Shown piece by piece: positions 7,331 to 15,695 of a stretch of 42,578 nt of DNA. Source of the DNA: Flagellimonas sediminis (lineage in GTDB: Bacteria; Bacteroidota; Bacteroidia; Flavobacteriales; Flavobacteriaceae). Position 1 is the first letter of the stretch; every line of letters begins with the position of its first letter. The stretch is from contig NZ_JAAAMI010000015.1 in NCBI RefSeq assembly GCF_010500845.1, forward strand, positions 1 to 42,578, given 5' to 3'. The notes below the pieces were generated by a model that saw only the letters and a list, made by a program, of their open reading frames with translations, ran no database searches and had not been told where the DNA came from. The translations under genes were made by a program, and so were the position numbers.

Positions 7331-7426
7331 TACCCTTTGACGTACTTTCCCAACCTATTCCATAGTCCTAGGAATTCGGAAAAGTACCCCTATTCCTTTT
7401 TGAAATCGTTCAAAACCGTTTTAACA

Positions 7427-9487
7427 ATGAAAAACAAAAATTCATCCGGGACCGGTTTGCGCAGTTCGATGTATGTTGTATGGACCCTGGTTCTATGCAT
7501 TGTTGTTCTGCTGCACCAAAAACTACAGGCCCAAGAACCTGTACCGGTTCCGACCATGGACTCGATTATCCCCATAAATCTTGAGGAAGTGATTGTCATT
7601 TCTGTCTTTAAAAGGGGTATATCGCACAAATCACAGCCCAAGCCCCTGTCCACTTTGGACCAGTATTTGGAATCCTCCAAGAAAGTATCCATGATCAAAA
7701 GAGGGGCCTATGCATGGGACCCCATGCTCAATGACATGACCTCCGAGCGTTTGTCCATCACCATTGATGGTATGCGGATCTTTGGGGCCTGCACTGATAA
7801 AATGGATCCCATTACCTCTTATGTGGATGTATCGAATCTTTCTGAAGTCCAAGTCAAAAGTGGACAACAGGGTGCCCAACATGGCAATACCATTGGAGGA
7901 GCCTTGGACATGCGTTTGGAAAAGAGCAACTTTAAGTCCTTGGGATGGACCGGTTCCGTGGAAACGGGCTATGAGACCAACAATGCATCCCAGATTGTGG
8001 GAGGGGAACTCAATTTTTCGGATGCGCGCTTCTATGTGGATACTGACATCATTTACCGCAAAGCGGATAATTATACCGCAGGTAGTGGTGAAGAAATTGC
8101 ATTTTCCCAATTTGAAAAATACAACCTGTCCGCTAACGCGGGGTACAAAGTTGCCGAAGACCAAAAGCTGTTGGCCAGTTTTATTTTTGACGAGGCACGG
8201 GATGTTGGGTATCCTGCGCTTCCCATGGATGTATCCCTCGCCAGGGCATATATAGGCTCCGTGAGCTGGATACAATCAAAATTTGTGGGAAGCTTCAAAA
8301 ACTGGGAGACCAAGGTCTATGCGAATACCATTACGCATGTCATGGACGATAGCCAACGGCCCGATGTGCCCATTCGGATGGACATGCCCGGCTGGAGCGA
8401 TACCTATGGATTTTACACCCAGACGGAATTGTCCGTGGACAATCATGTGCTTATGGGTAAACTTGACGGCTATTACAACCGTTCCCTCGCGGAGATGACC
8501 ATGCATCCCAATGACCCCAACGAGCAAGAAATGTTCATGTTGACCTGGCCCGATGTGCGGACCTTGAATTCGGGCATCTATCTGGAGGACAAGATTACCC
8601 TAAAGGAAGCATCATTGAAGTTTTCAACACGAGTGGCTGTCCAAGCCTATAATGTGGCCGATAGGTTCGGTTTGAACAGCCTTCGGATCTTCTATCCGGA
8701 TATGACCCAACGGCAGACCCGGGTGATGAAGAGCATTTCCGCACATTATCACAAGGCGTTCAAGGGGGTGCACTTCAGTGGCGGGCTTGCCTATGGGGAC
8801 CGATCTCCATCGGTCTCGGAAGGTTTTGGCTTTTATCTGTTCAACAGTTTTGACAACCACGACTATATTGGAAACCCGGACCTTAAGAATGAAAAGGCCT
8901 TGGAGTCCCATTTCAAGTTGGCGTTGCCGTTAAAAAACCTTGAAATCGGTGTGGAAGGCAATTATTTCCATACCATGGATTACATCATAGGGGAGATCGA
9001 TCCTGTTCTGGATGTAATGACCATTGGTGCCGACGGGGTCAAGGTATATACCAACCTTGAATATGCCAACCTTTACAATGTTTCCTTGGACATGGCATAC
9101 AAGATCACTTCGGAACTTGATTGGAACGGATCCATCTCCTACCACCGGGGCACGGACCAAAATGGCCGTAACCTGCCTTTTATAAGTCCCGTGGACTATC
9201 GTGTCCGATTCACCTATGGTGATGGAAGTTTTTCCGGTTCCCTTAGCCTTTCGGGAGCATTGGAGCAAAACAACTTTAGTCCGGATTTTGGTGAGGACCG
9301 AACCCCTGCCTACACCCTGCTCTCCCTGTCCATGGGAAAATCCTTTTCGATGGGCCAGGACAGGCTGTATGCCAAGATGGGAATCGAGAACATCTTCGAT
9401 ACCTATTATTCCACCTATGCCGACTGGAACAACATTCCTCGGATGGGAAGGAACTTTTTCATGACCCTTTCCTATGCCATCAATTGA
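7427..9487 (+). CDS. TonB-dependent outer-membrane copper receptor (NosA/OprC-like)
   Basis: A 686-residue outer-membrane receptor: signal peptide to about residue 36, plug domain (about 50-170), 22-strand barrel ending in the aromatic FMTLSYAIN. In the plug, the segment GMRIFGACTDKMDPITSYVD carries C122-x3-M126, which corresponds to the CxxxM copper-binding pair of Pseudomonas OprC; NosA of Pseudomonas stutzeri belongs to the same family and serves nitrous oxide reductase. There is no N-terminal carboxypeptidase-like domain and no SusD partner, unlike glycan receptors. The frame opens 30 codons earlier, but ATG at 7427 begins the signal peptide. It is second in a three-gene operon located 1.6 kb before the nosZ operon. 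A copper substrate is inferred from family and context. Confidence 0.85.
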   Translation: MKNKNSSGTGLRSSMYVVWTLVLCIVVLLHQKLQAQEPVPVPTMDSIIPINLEEVIVISVFKRGISHKSQPKPLSTLDQYLESSKKVSMIKRGAYAWDPMLNDMTSERLSITIDGMRIFGACTDKMDPITSYVDVSNLSEVQVKSGQQGAQHGNTIGGALDMRLEKSNFKSLGWTGSVETGYETNNASQIVGGELNFSDARFYVDTDIIYRKADNYTAGSGEEIAFSQFEKYNLSANAGYKVAEDQKLLASFIFDEARDVGYPALPMDVSLARAYIGSVSWIQSKFVGSFKNWETKVYANTITHVMDDSQRPDVPIRMDMPGWSDTYGFYTQTELSVDNHVLMGKLDGYYNRSLAEMTMHPNDPNEQEMFMLTWPDVRTLNSGIYLEDKITLKEASLKFSTRVAVQAYNVADRFGLNSLRIFYPDMTQRQTRVMKSISAHYHKAFKGVHFSGGLAYGDRSPSVSEGFGFYLFNSFDNHDYIGNPDLKNEKALESHFKLALPLKNLEIGVEGNYFHTMDYIIGEIDPVLDVMTIGADGVKVYTNLEYANLYNVSLDMAYKITSELDWNGSISYHRGTDQNGRNLPFISPVDYRVRFTYGDGSFSGSLSLSGALEQNNFSPDFGEDRTPAYTLLSLSMGKSFSMGQDRLYAKMGIENIFDTYYSTYADWNNIPRMGRNFFMTLSYAIN

Positions 9488-9527
9488 TCTTAAAACTTTT
9501 TATCAATCCAATTAAAAATACATAACA

Positions 9528-10382
9528 ATGAAAACTATAAAATCCATATTTGCACTTCTATTCTTGTCCATGGGGATGGTATCCTGTTCCGATAGTACGG
9601 ATGATCCCATGCCCGTTTCGGACAATCCGCTTGAAGCCTTCAACCTTACCTCCAGTTTTGAGGCCAATGGGCATGTCTTGGAGCTCTATTCGGATCAGGA
9701 CGGTTATTTCTTAGGCTATAACGAGGTCTATGTCCGTATCAAGGACCTTGCCACCGAAAGCTACATTCCCGATGCGACCATCGCATGGAATCCCATCATG
9801 CATATGACCGACAAGACCCATTCCTGCCCTAGATCTGAGATTACAGCAACAGGGGATGCTACGGTCTATAAGGGTTATATAGTCTTCCAGATGGCCAGCA
9901 ATACTGATGAATATTGGGAACTGAACCTGGAATATCGTATCGGGGGCACCACCTATAATGTCACTGATCAAATTGTAGTCAATGCCCCTGTGAACGGAAA
10001 GAAAACGGTCAACGTGTTCACCGGAACGGATAATGTCCGATACATATTGACCATGATGCCCTTTGCCCCGGAAGTCGCCGTGAACGACTTTTCGGCTGTA
10101 CTCTTCAAAATGGAGACCATGATGAATTTTCCCCCGGTTGCGGATCACACGATCACCATAGATCCTCGAATGCCCAGTATGGGCAACCACAGTTCCCCTA
10201 ACAATGAGGATTTGATCTTTGATCCCGAATCGGGCAGTTACATTGGAAAACTTTCCCTGACCATGACCGGTTACTGGAAAATCAATCTAAAACTTCTCAA
10301 TGACAACGGGGATGTATTGAAAGGTGAGGACATTACAGAGGAAAATGAAGAAAGTAGCCTATTTTTTGAACTGGAATTTTAA
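9528..10382 (+). CDS. Lipoprotein with two FixH/YtkA-like Met/His domains
   Basis: A 284-residue lipoprotein: signal peptide with lipobox ending at C20 (MGMVSC). The rest looks like two related beta-sandwich units. The first holds M91-H92-M93 and H98 in PIMHMTDKTHSC, the second M215, M218 and H221 in DPRMPSMGNHSSP. Such MPxMxxH-type motifs are typical of YtkA/FixH-like domains and of Cu(I) ligands. Together with the CxxxM receptor 40 bp upstream this suggests a periplasmic copper acceptor handing metal towards NosZ. The duplicated arrangement is seen; the copper role is inferred. A strong terminator follows at 10415. Confidence 0.75.
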   Translation: MKTIKSIFALLFLSMGMVSCSDSTDDPMPVSDNPLEAFNLTSSFEANGHVLELYSDQDGYFLGYNEVYVRIKDLATESYIPDATIAWNPIMHMTDKTHSCPRSEITATGDATVYKGYIVFQMASNTDEYWELNLEYRIGGTTYNVTDQIVVNAPVNGKKTVNVFTGTDNVRYILTMMPFAPEVAVNDFSAVLFKMETMMNFPPVADHTITIDPRMPSMGNHSSPNNEDLIFDPESGSYIGKLSLTMTGYWKINLKLLNDNGDVLKGEDITEENEESSLFFELEF

Positions 10383-10414
10383 TTCCATGGCATCTTAGGT
10401 TATTCGTTTGTTGG

Positions 10415-10446
10415 AAATGGCCATCCGTGATCGGATGGCCATTTTT
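10415..10446 (+). terminator. Intrinsic terminator after copper-uptake operon
   Basis: A perfect 12-bp stem, AAATGGCCATCC paired with GGATGGCCATTT, loop GTGATC, followed by TTT. It lies between the lipoprotein gene and the convergent Rrf2 gene and could serve both directions, though the U tract is better on the plus strand. Confidence 0.85.
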
Positions 10447-10509
10447 ATGAATATAGGTTCGGGGTTTAAGAGGTTTCTGGGAACCGACTATAAAAAGATT
10501 GGGGGCGGG

Positions 10510-10941
10510 TCAAATAGGAAAAAACTCTTCGATGTCCTGTTTTCCGTCTATCAAGTCCAAAATGGTCGTTCTTTCCAAAACTTTGATAAATTTCGCCTTG
10601 TTGGCACCCACCAATTTATGGAGTACGCAGGGATGGTCCATATCACAATCCTTAAGCCCCATGACACAGGATTTCACCCGTTTCTCACCATCGATGACCT
10701 TTACGATATCCATTAGCGTTCTTTTCCGGTCTTCTTCGTTTAGGTAGAACCCTCCTTTGGGACCACGGGTTGAAGAAATGACTCCATGCCTGGAGAGCTC
10801 CTGCAACAATTTGGCCAAGTAGGTCTCCGACACATGGATGGATTCATACATATCCCTGACCAAAATCTTTTGGTCTTCACCGGAGTTCAGGGCTAAGTAC
10901 AGGACTCCTTTTATGGCATATTTGGATGAATTGGATAACAT
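10510..10941 (-). CDS. Rrf2-family Fe-S regulator (NsrR/IscR-like), copy 1
   Basis: A 143-residue DNA-binding protein. The N-terminal winged helix-turn-helix (MLSNSSKYAIKGVLYLAL, then YLAKLLQELSRHGVISS and the wing RGPKGGFYL) is followed by the Rrf2 cysteine cluster C-x6-C-x5-C in SCVMGLKDCDMDHPCVLH, the usual Fe-S ligand set of NsrR and IscR. NsrR relatives sense nitric oxide through this cluster. It is divergent from the nos operon, and an operator-like motif and a Crp/Fnr-like dyad lie in the shared 116-bp gap, so autoregulation and control of nosZ are both plausible. It is one of three paralogues in this window. Confidence 0.9.
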   Translation of the reverse strand: MLSNSSKYAIKGVLYLALNSGEDQKILVRDMYESIHVSETYLAKLLQELSRHGVISSTRGPKGGFYLNEEDRKRTLMDIVKVIDGEKRVKSCVMGLKDCDMDHPCVLHKLVGANKAKFIKVLERTTILDLIDGKQDIEEFFPI

Positions 10942-10968
10942 AGGTTCAATATGCTAACAAAGATTAAA

Positions 10969-10982
10969 AGACATTTTTATCC
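10969..10982. promoter_or_regulatory. Rrf2-type operator motif between rrf2 copy 1 and nos operon
   Basis: The minus strand reads GGATAAAAATGTCT, differing at only three positions from GGATAAATTTGTCC before the second Rrf2 gene. It lies 28 bp before the start of Rrf2 copy 1 and upstream of the nos promoter. Confidence 0.55.
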
Positions 10983-10987
10983 TTTTT

Positions 10988-11031
10988 ATGATTTATATCA
11001 TGTTATGGGTAAGTAACCCTGGTTACATTTG
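10988..11031 (+). promoter_or_regulatory. nos operon promoter with Crp/Fnr-like dyad
   Basis: ATGATTTATATCAT (10988-11001) is a dyad of form ATGAY-N4-RTCAT. A -7 box TACATTTG, matching TAnnTTTG, is at 11024-11031, placing the dyad centre near -42 as for class II Crp/Fnr activation. The spacing from dyad centre to -7 box (29.5 bp) is identical to that of the copper-uptake operon. Confidence 0.6.
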
Positions 11032-11057
11032 ACACAAATTATTTAACCATTTAACAT

Positions 11058-11570
11058 ATGAAGACGATAATCAAAGGAATAACATTGCTCTTCGTGCTGA
11101 TCATGATCGGTTGCGGAGGAAAACAAGAGGAGAAGAAAGAGGATGGCTTTAGTGTCCAACGGAAAAAGGCCACAACGGAACAACCTATTGAAACAAGCCC
11201 TGCCACGGAGACCAAAGCTTCCGAACGTGTAGACATGTCCACCAAAGGCGTCGGTCCCATCAAATCCGTGACCTTGGCCCCAGAGATCGATCAGGCCATG
11301 GCAGACAACGGCAAAGCCATTTATGACCAAATGTGCTTGGCCTGCCATAGAGTGGGTAAAAAATTTATAGGCCCTCCACCCAATGGGGTATTGGAACGAA
11401 GGACGCCGGAATGGATCATGAACATGATTTTGAACCCCCAGGAAATGGTACAACAGGATCCCCTGGCCAAAGACTTGCTCCAAGAGTTCAACGGATCGCC
11501 CATGTCCAACCAAGGGTTGACCGAAGAGCAGGCTCGCGCCATACTTGAATACTTCAGGACATTAAATTAA
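11058..11570 (+). CDS. Cytochrome c lipoprotein of nos cluster
   Basis: A 170-residue lipoprotein (lipobox LIMIGC, C19) with a polar linker (about 20-75) and one class I cytochrome c domain: haem motif C93-LA-C96-H97, probable axial methionine M149 in GSPMSNQGL. It is first in the operon that contains nosZ, so it most likely delivers electrons to nitrous oxide reductase at the periplasmic side of a membrane. In clade II nos clusters a cytochrome gene in this place is common. The partner that reduces it is not visible here. Confidence 0.9.
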   Translation: MKTIIKGITLLFVLIMIGCGGKQEEKKEDGFSVQRKKATTEQPIETSPATETKASERVDMSTKGVGPIKSVTLAPEIDQAMADNGKAIYDQMCLACHRVGKKFIGPPPNGVLERRTPEWIMNMILNPQEMVQQDPLAKDLLQEFNGSPMSNQGLTEEQARAILEYFRTLN

Positions 11571-11575
11571 ACCAT

Positions 11576-12157
11576 ATGAAATCAACCATTAAACTCAGTA
11601 CCCTCGGGCTGACCTTATTGCTTGCGATTCACGTCGGTTGTAAGGATAGGGCCCAGAACGAAACAACCGGCCCTGACACAAATGCATCCGAAGCCATAAT
11701 GGAGAGCAACAAAGGACAGGCCTTTATCGAAGATGACGAATCCACTCCCAACGTACTTCAGATTGCCATTGGTTCCCCTGACCATAGTACACTGGTGGCA
11801 GCGGTCCAAGCTGCCCAACTGGAGAATGCCCTGGTCAACGCAGGACCTTTGATGGTATTTGCCCCAACCAATGAAGCCTTCGATGCATTGCCGGCAGGCA
11901 CCGTGGAAGATCTTTTAAAACCAGAGAACAAAGAGGCTTTGGCCAACATTCTTAAATACCATGTAACTCCCGGCAACTATTCCAAGGACTTTTTGAAGAA
12001 ATTCAAAAAACTGGGGCAGGCCAACAACCAAGATGTCCCCGTGGAAGTAAAAGGTGACGATGTCTTTGTCGGAGGGGCCAAGATCATCGCCAGTGTACCT
12101 GCTGGAAACGGGATTGTCCATGTCGTGGACAAGGTCATCCTCCCTCCTGCCCAATAA
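11576..12157 (+). CDS. Fasciclin (FAS1) domain lipoprotein
   Basis: A 193-residue lipoprotein: signal peptide with cysteine at residue 22 (HVGC), then one FAS1 domain (about 58-192) with the typical first box DHSTLVAAVQAAQLENAL, the GPLMVFAPTNEAFDAL segment and the second box ending NGIVHVVDKVILP. FAS1 domains usually mediate adhesion or protein contacts; their role in nos clusters is not known. It starts 5 bp after the cytochrome gene and ends 37 bp before nosZ, so it is cotranscribed. A scaffold or assembly role near NosZ is possible but unproven. Confidence 0.88.
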   Translation: MKSTIKLSTLGLTLLLAIHVGCKDRAQNETTGPDTNASEAIMESNKGQAFIEDDESTPNVLQIAIGSPDHSTLVAAVQAAQLENALVNAGPLMVFAPTNEAFDALPAGTVEDLLKPENKEALANILKYHVTPGNYSKDFLKKFKKLGQANNQDVPVEVKGDDVFVGGAKIIASVPAGNGIVHVVDKVILPPAQ

Positions 12158-12194
12158 CTGATAAACACCAATAAAACGAATAAATCCTAACACA

Positions 12195-14147
12195 ATGAAA
12201 GTAAAACACCATTTGATACTGACCTTGGGAGCGGCCTTTATGCTGGCTTCCTGTGGACAGCAGAACCAAAGTTCGAACGGGGCCCTGTCGTCCAGTGCCG
12301 CCGAAAAAGTCTATGTAGCTCCTGGGGAACAGGATGAATTTTACGCCTTCCTTTCTGGGGGATATAGTGGTAACCTTACCGTTTACGGATTGCCATCCGG
12401 GCGGATGTTCAAGGAAATCCCTGTATTCTCGCAGTTCCCTACATCGGGATACGGCTATTCCGAAGAGACAATCCCCATGTTGAACACCTCCCATGGATTT
12501 GTGCCCTGGGATGACCTGCACCACCCTGATATTTCCCAGACCAACGGAGAATTGGATGGAAGATGGATTTTTGTGAACGGGAATAATACCCCCCGTATCG
12601 CTAGGGTGGACCTAAGCACCTTTGAGACTGCGGAGATCATCGAGGTTCCCAACAGTGCAGGGAACCACAGTTCCTCATTCATTACGGAAAACACCGAATA
12701 TGTGGTGGCAGGTACCCGTTTTGCCGTACCCGTGCCCCAACGGGACATGTCCATCAGTGAATACAAAGGAAACTTTAAAGGTGCCCTTACATTTATCAGT
12801 GTAGATCCCGAACATGGCCACATGGCCATCAAGTTCCAATTGTTGATGCCGGGCTTCAACTATGACCTTTCCCACCCAGGAAGGGGCAAGTCCCATGGCT
12901 GGTTTTTCTTTACCACCTATAATACTGAAGAGGCCAATACCCTTTTGGAAGTGAATGCTTCCCAAAACGACAAGGATTTCATCGCGGCCATCAATTGGAA
13001 AAAGATCGAAGAATATGTGAACAACGGTGGAGGCACCAAAATGCCGGCCAACTATGCACACAACGTGTATGATGAGCATTCCCATACCGGGACAACGACC
13101 ATGAAGGATGAAGTACTTACCGTGGACCCCACCAAGGTTCCCGGTGCCGTATTTTTCCTACCGACACCAAAATCCCCCCATGGCTGCGACGTAGACCCGA
13201 CCGGACAGTATATCATAGGCAATGGTAAGCTATCTGCTGATTTGACCGTACATTCTTTTGATAAAATGATCGCTGCCATTGAAGGGGAGAAATTCGATGG
13301 GGAAGCCTATGGCATTCCAATTTTGAAGTTTGAGGATGTCTTGGCCGGACAGGTTAAAAGTGGAGGTCTTGGCCCACTGCACACCGAATTCGATGGTAAG
13401 GGCAATGCCTACACCACATTCTTCATCTCTTCGGAAGTCGTGAAATGGCAGTTGGGAACCTGGGAGGTTATCGACAGAAAACCCACCTATTACTCTGTGG
13501 GACACTTGATGATTCCCGGGGGTAATTCCAGAAAGCCATTTGGCAAGTACGTTGTGGCCATGAACAAGATCACCAAGGACCGTTATTTGCCCACTGGTCC
13601 GGAGATGGAGCATTCCGCGCAGATCTATGATATTTCCGGGGATAAAATGGAATTGATCTATGATTTCCCTACCCATGGGGAACCCCATTATGCAGCAGGA
13701 TGTCCAGCGGAGCTTTTGGCCCCAAGGTCACAAAAAATCTACCGTTTGGACGAAAATAGGCACCCCTATGCAGTCACTACAGCGGATGGGTCCAAAGTGG
13801 TCCGGGATGGCAACGAGGTACATGTTTATATGTCTACCATACGTAGCCACTTCACACCGGACAACATCGAAGGTATCAAGGTAGGCGACAAGGTCTATTT
13901 CCATATCACCAACCACGAACAGGACTTTGATGTGCCCCATGGATTTTCCATCCTGGGCCAAAACACCTCCGAGCTGTTGATCATGCCAGGACAGACCAAA
14001 ACATCCGTTTGGGAACCCAAGCAAGTTGGGGTATGGCCCTTCTATTGTACAGATTTCTGTTCTGCTTTGCACCAAGAGATGCAAGGCTATGTCAGGGTCT
14101 CCCCTGCCAATTCCAACGTGGAACTGAAATGGTCCCTCGGTGAGTGA
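12195..14147 (+). CDS. nosZ: Nitrous oxide reductase, clade II (Sec type)
   Basis: A 650-residue enzyme reducing N2O to N2 in the periplasm. The N-terminus is a Sec signal with lipobox-like MLASC (C20) rather than a twin-arginine signal, which marks clade II. The seven-bladed propeller binding the CuZ cluster includes the early HH pair in WDDLHHPDIS (H109, H110) and further His such as HGCDVD and GPLHTEFD. The C-terminal cupredoxin domain has the CuA motif C618-x3-C622-x3-H626-x2-M629 and the preceding HEQDFDVPHGF. All key ligands seem present, so the enzyme should be active. It is followed by a strong terminator. As a possible lipoprotein it may be membrane-bound; that is inference. Confidence 0.97.
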   Translation: MKVKHHLILTLGAAFMLASCGQQNQSSNGALSSSAAEKVYVAPGEQDEFYAFLSGGYSGNLTVYGLPSGRMFKEIPVFSQFPTSGYGYSEETIPMLNTSHGFVPWDDLHHPDISQTNGELDGRWIFVNGNNTPRIARVDLSTFETAEIIEVPNSAGNHSSSFITENTEYVVAGTRFAVPVPQRDMSISEYKGNFKGALTFISVDPEHGHMAIKFQLLMPGFNYDLSHPGRGKSHGWFFFTTYNTEEANTLLEVNASQNDKDFIAAINWKKIEEYVNNGGGTKMPANYAHNVYDEHSHTGTTTMKDEVLTVDPTKVPGAVFFLPTPKSPHGCDVDPTGQYIIGNGKLSADLTVHSFDKMIAAIEGEKFDGEAYGIPILKFEDVLAGQVKSGGLGPLHTEFDGKGNAYTTFFISSEVVKWQLGTWEVIDRKPTYYSVGHLMIPGGNSRKPFGKYVVAMNKITKDRYLPTGPEMEHSAQIYDISGDKMELIYDFPTHGEPHYAAGCPAELLAPRSQKIYRLDENRHPYAVTTADGSKVVRDGNEVHVYMSTIRSHFTPDNIEGIKVGDKVYFHITNHEQDFDVPHGFSILGQNTSELLIMPGQTKTSVWEPKQVGVWPFYCTDFCSALHQEMQGYVRVSPANSNVELKWSLGE

Positions 14148-14170
14148 TTCGGATTGACTTACCATGGAAT

Positions 14171-14206
14171 AAAGCGGGCTGTGTCCATGACCTGCCCGCT
14201 TTTTTT
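14171..14206 (+). terminator. Intrinsic terminator after nosZ
   Basis: AAAGCGGGC (14171-14179) pairs with GCCCGCTTT (14194-14202), loop of 14 bases, followed by more T. It may separate the highly expressed cytochrome-FAS1-nosZ unit from the accessory genes, or allow partial read-through. Confidence 0.85.
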
Positions 14207-14273
14207 ACAAATTGAAAAACAACCGTCTACCAAAAAACCGAACTCAGTTTGTAACCCTTAAATCAAAAAAAAA

Positions 14274-14888
14274 ATGAAAAAGGCTAGTATATTAATGATC
14301 ATTGGCCCGCTCTTCTTATTGGGATTGTATGTCTTCCCACTCTGGAATATCATGTTGGGTGCCCCACAATATCCCGACCCATTGGGCTTGAACATCCATA
14401 TCAATGGGCTACAGGGCGTTAACGAATTTGATATTCAAAACATTGACGGATTGAACCATTACATCGGCATGCACACACTTCCCAAAGTAGAGGATATGTG
14501 GGAATTTGGCACCTTTCCAATAATAATCGGAATCATGGTTGGGCTCGGGGTACTGATCGGAATTTTGGGTTTTCTTGGTAAACTAAGCTACAAATGGTTC
14601 CTGGGATGGTTCGCTCTGATGTCCTTGATGGGCATACTTGGGATGTATGATTTCAATGAATGGTTGGTGGACTACGGCACCAATTTGGACCCCAATGCCA
14701 TTATGAAATTGACCAATCCTGATGGAACCCCAATGACCTACAAACCCCCACTACTGGGCCATGTGAAGATGTTGAACTTTGATGTTACCTCTTTGCCCGC
14801 TACAGGTGCATGGCTGATGTTCCTGGGCATGATGTTGACCTTGGCTGCCGGATACTTTGGATGGAAAAGCAAAAAAATTAAAACATGA
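14274..14888 (+). CDS. Four-helix membrane protein of nos cluster
   Basis: A 204-residue inner-membrane protein with hydrophobic segments near 5-25, 84-105, 111-127 and 179-196 and a large extracytoplasmic loop after the first helix (about 27-80), plus a second loop between the third and fourth helices. I recognise it only as a type often encoded between nosZ and nosL in Bacteroidota nos clusters; no biochemical function is known to me. Its TGA overlaps the nosL ATG by 4 bases, so the two are coupled. A role in NosZ maturation or electron supply is inference from position. Confidence 0.75.
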   Translation: MKKASILMIIGPLFLLGLYVFPLWNIMLGAPQYPDPLGLNIHINGLQGVNEFDIQNIDGLNHYIGMHTLPKVEDMWEFGTFPIIIGIMVGLGVLIGILGFLGKLSYKWFLGWFALMSLMGILGMYDFNEWLVDYGTNLDPNAIMKLTNPDGTPMTYKPPLLGHVKMLNFDVTSLPATGAWLMFLGMMLTLAAGYFGWKSKKIKT

Positions 14889-15316
14889 AAAAACAACTTT
14901 TGCCATTGCTATTGACATTGGTGCTTTCGATATCATGCACTGTAGCTCCCAAACCCATTGATTATGGCCATGTGGCCTGCCACTACTGTAGTATGACCAT
15001 TGTGGACAAGCAACATGCCGCACAGTTGGTCACCACCAAGGGTAAGGTCTTCAATTTTGATGCCGTGGAGTGCATGATGAACCAATTGAAGGAAACGGAC
15101 ACATCCACCATCTCCTTGTACTTGGCCAATGATTTTGACCGGCCAGGGGATCTGATCGATGCCACCGGTGCCACCTATTTGATCAGCGAGAACATTCCGA
15201 GCCCCATGGGCGCCTATCTCAGTGCCTTTGCCGAAGAAAGAGCTGCCCAACATGCACTGGATGCCAATGGAGGTGAATTGCTTTCCTGGAACGAATTAAA
15301 GCAACAATATCAATAG
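14885..15316 (+). CDS. nosL: NosL copper-chaperone lipoprotein
   Basis: A 143-residue lipoprotein (lipobox SISC, C18) of the NosL/NosL-like family, a Cu(I)-binding periplasmic protein needed to supply the CuZ site. Typical features are ACHYCSMTI with C32, C35 and M37, then GKVFNFDAVECMM, and the late SPMGAYLSAFAEE segment. It overlaps the membrane-protein gene by 4 bases and precedes the cupin and nosD genes. Confidence 0.93.
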   Translation: MKKQLLPLLLTLVLSISCTVAPKPIDYGHVACHYCSMTIVDKQHAAQLVTTKGKVFNFDAVECMMNQLKETDTSTISLYLANDFDRPGDLIDATGATYLISENIPSPMGAYLSAFAEERAAQHALDANGGELLSWNELKQQYQ

Positions 15317-15334
15317 TGAAACAATTACACAACT

Positions 15335-15634
15335 ATGTATAAAATAGATATAGACAATACCATTGCCCAACAACCCTTTGACGGACTACAGATTGAAAAA
15401 CTGGCCAAAACTGAATCTATGGAAATCTTGAGCATCAGTTTGGCCAAGGATGCCATCTTTCCTAAGCACACTTCCCCTAAAGATGCCCATTTGGTCGTTT
15501 TGGAGGGTTCCATTGATTTCCACATCGAAAATCAAAGCGTCACTTTATTGCCACAGCAACACTTTGGTTTTTCCAAGGAAGTTGAACATTGGGTAAGGGC
15601 CCTTTCTGATGCCAAATTTTTGATTATCCGATAA
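15335..15634 (+). CDS. Small cupin-fold protein
   Basis: A 99-residue single-domain cupin: beta strands with the first cupin motif around FPKHTSPKDAHLVVLEG and the second around LLPQQHFGFSKEVEHW. Metal-binding His are H in FPKH, H in DAH and H in EVEH. Placed between nosL and nosD on the same strand (18-bp and 61-bp gaps). A similar 97-residue cupin is at 27350-27643. Small cupins of this type often accompany Fnr- or NO-controlled genes, but a defined role is not known. Confidence 0.75.
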   Translation: MYKIDIDNTIAQQPFDGLQIEKLAKTESMEILSISLAKDAIFPKHTSPKDAHLVVLEGSIDFHIENQSVTLLPQQHFGFSKEVEHWVRALSDAKFLIIR

Positions 15635-15695
15635 AGAAAGCATAGCTTCATAAGCCAGAAGGTCGCCTTTGGGCTAACCAAACAACAGTATCAAA

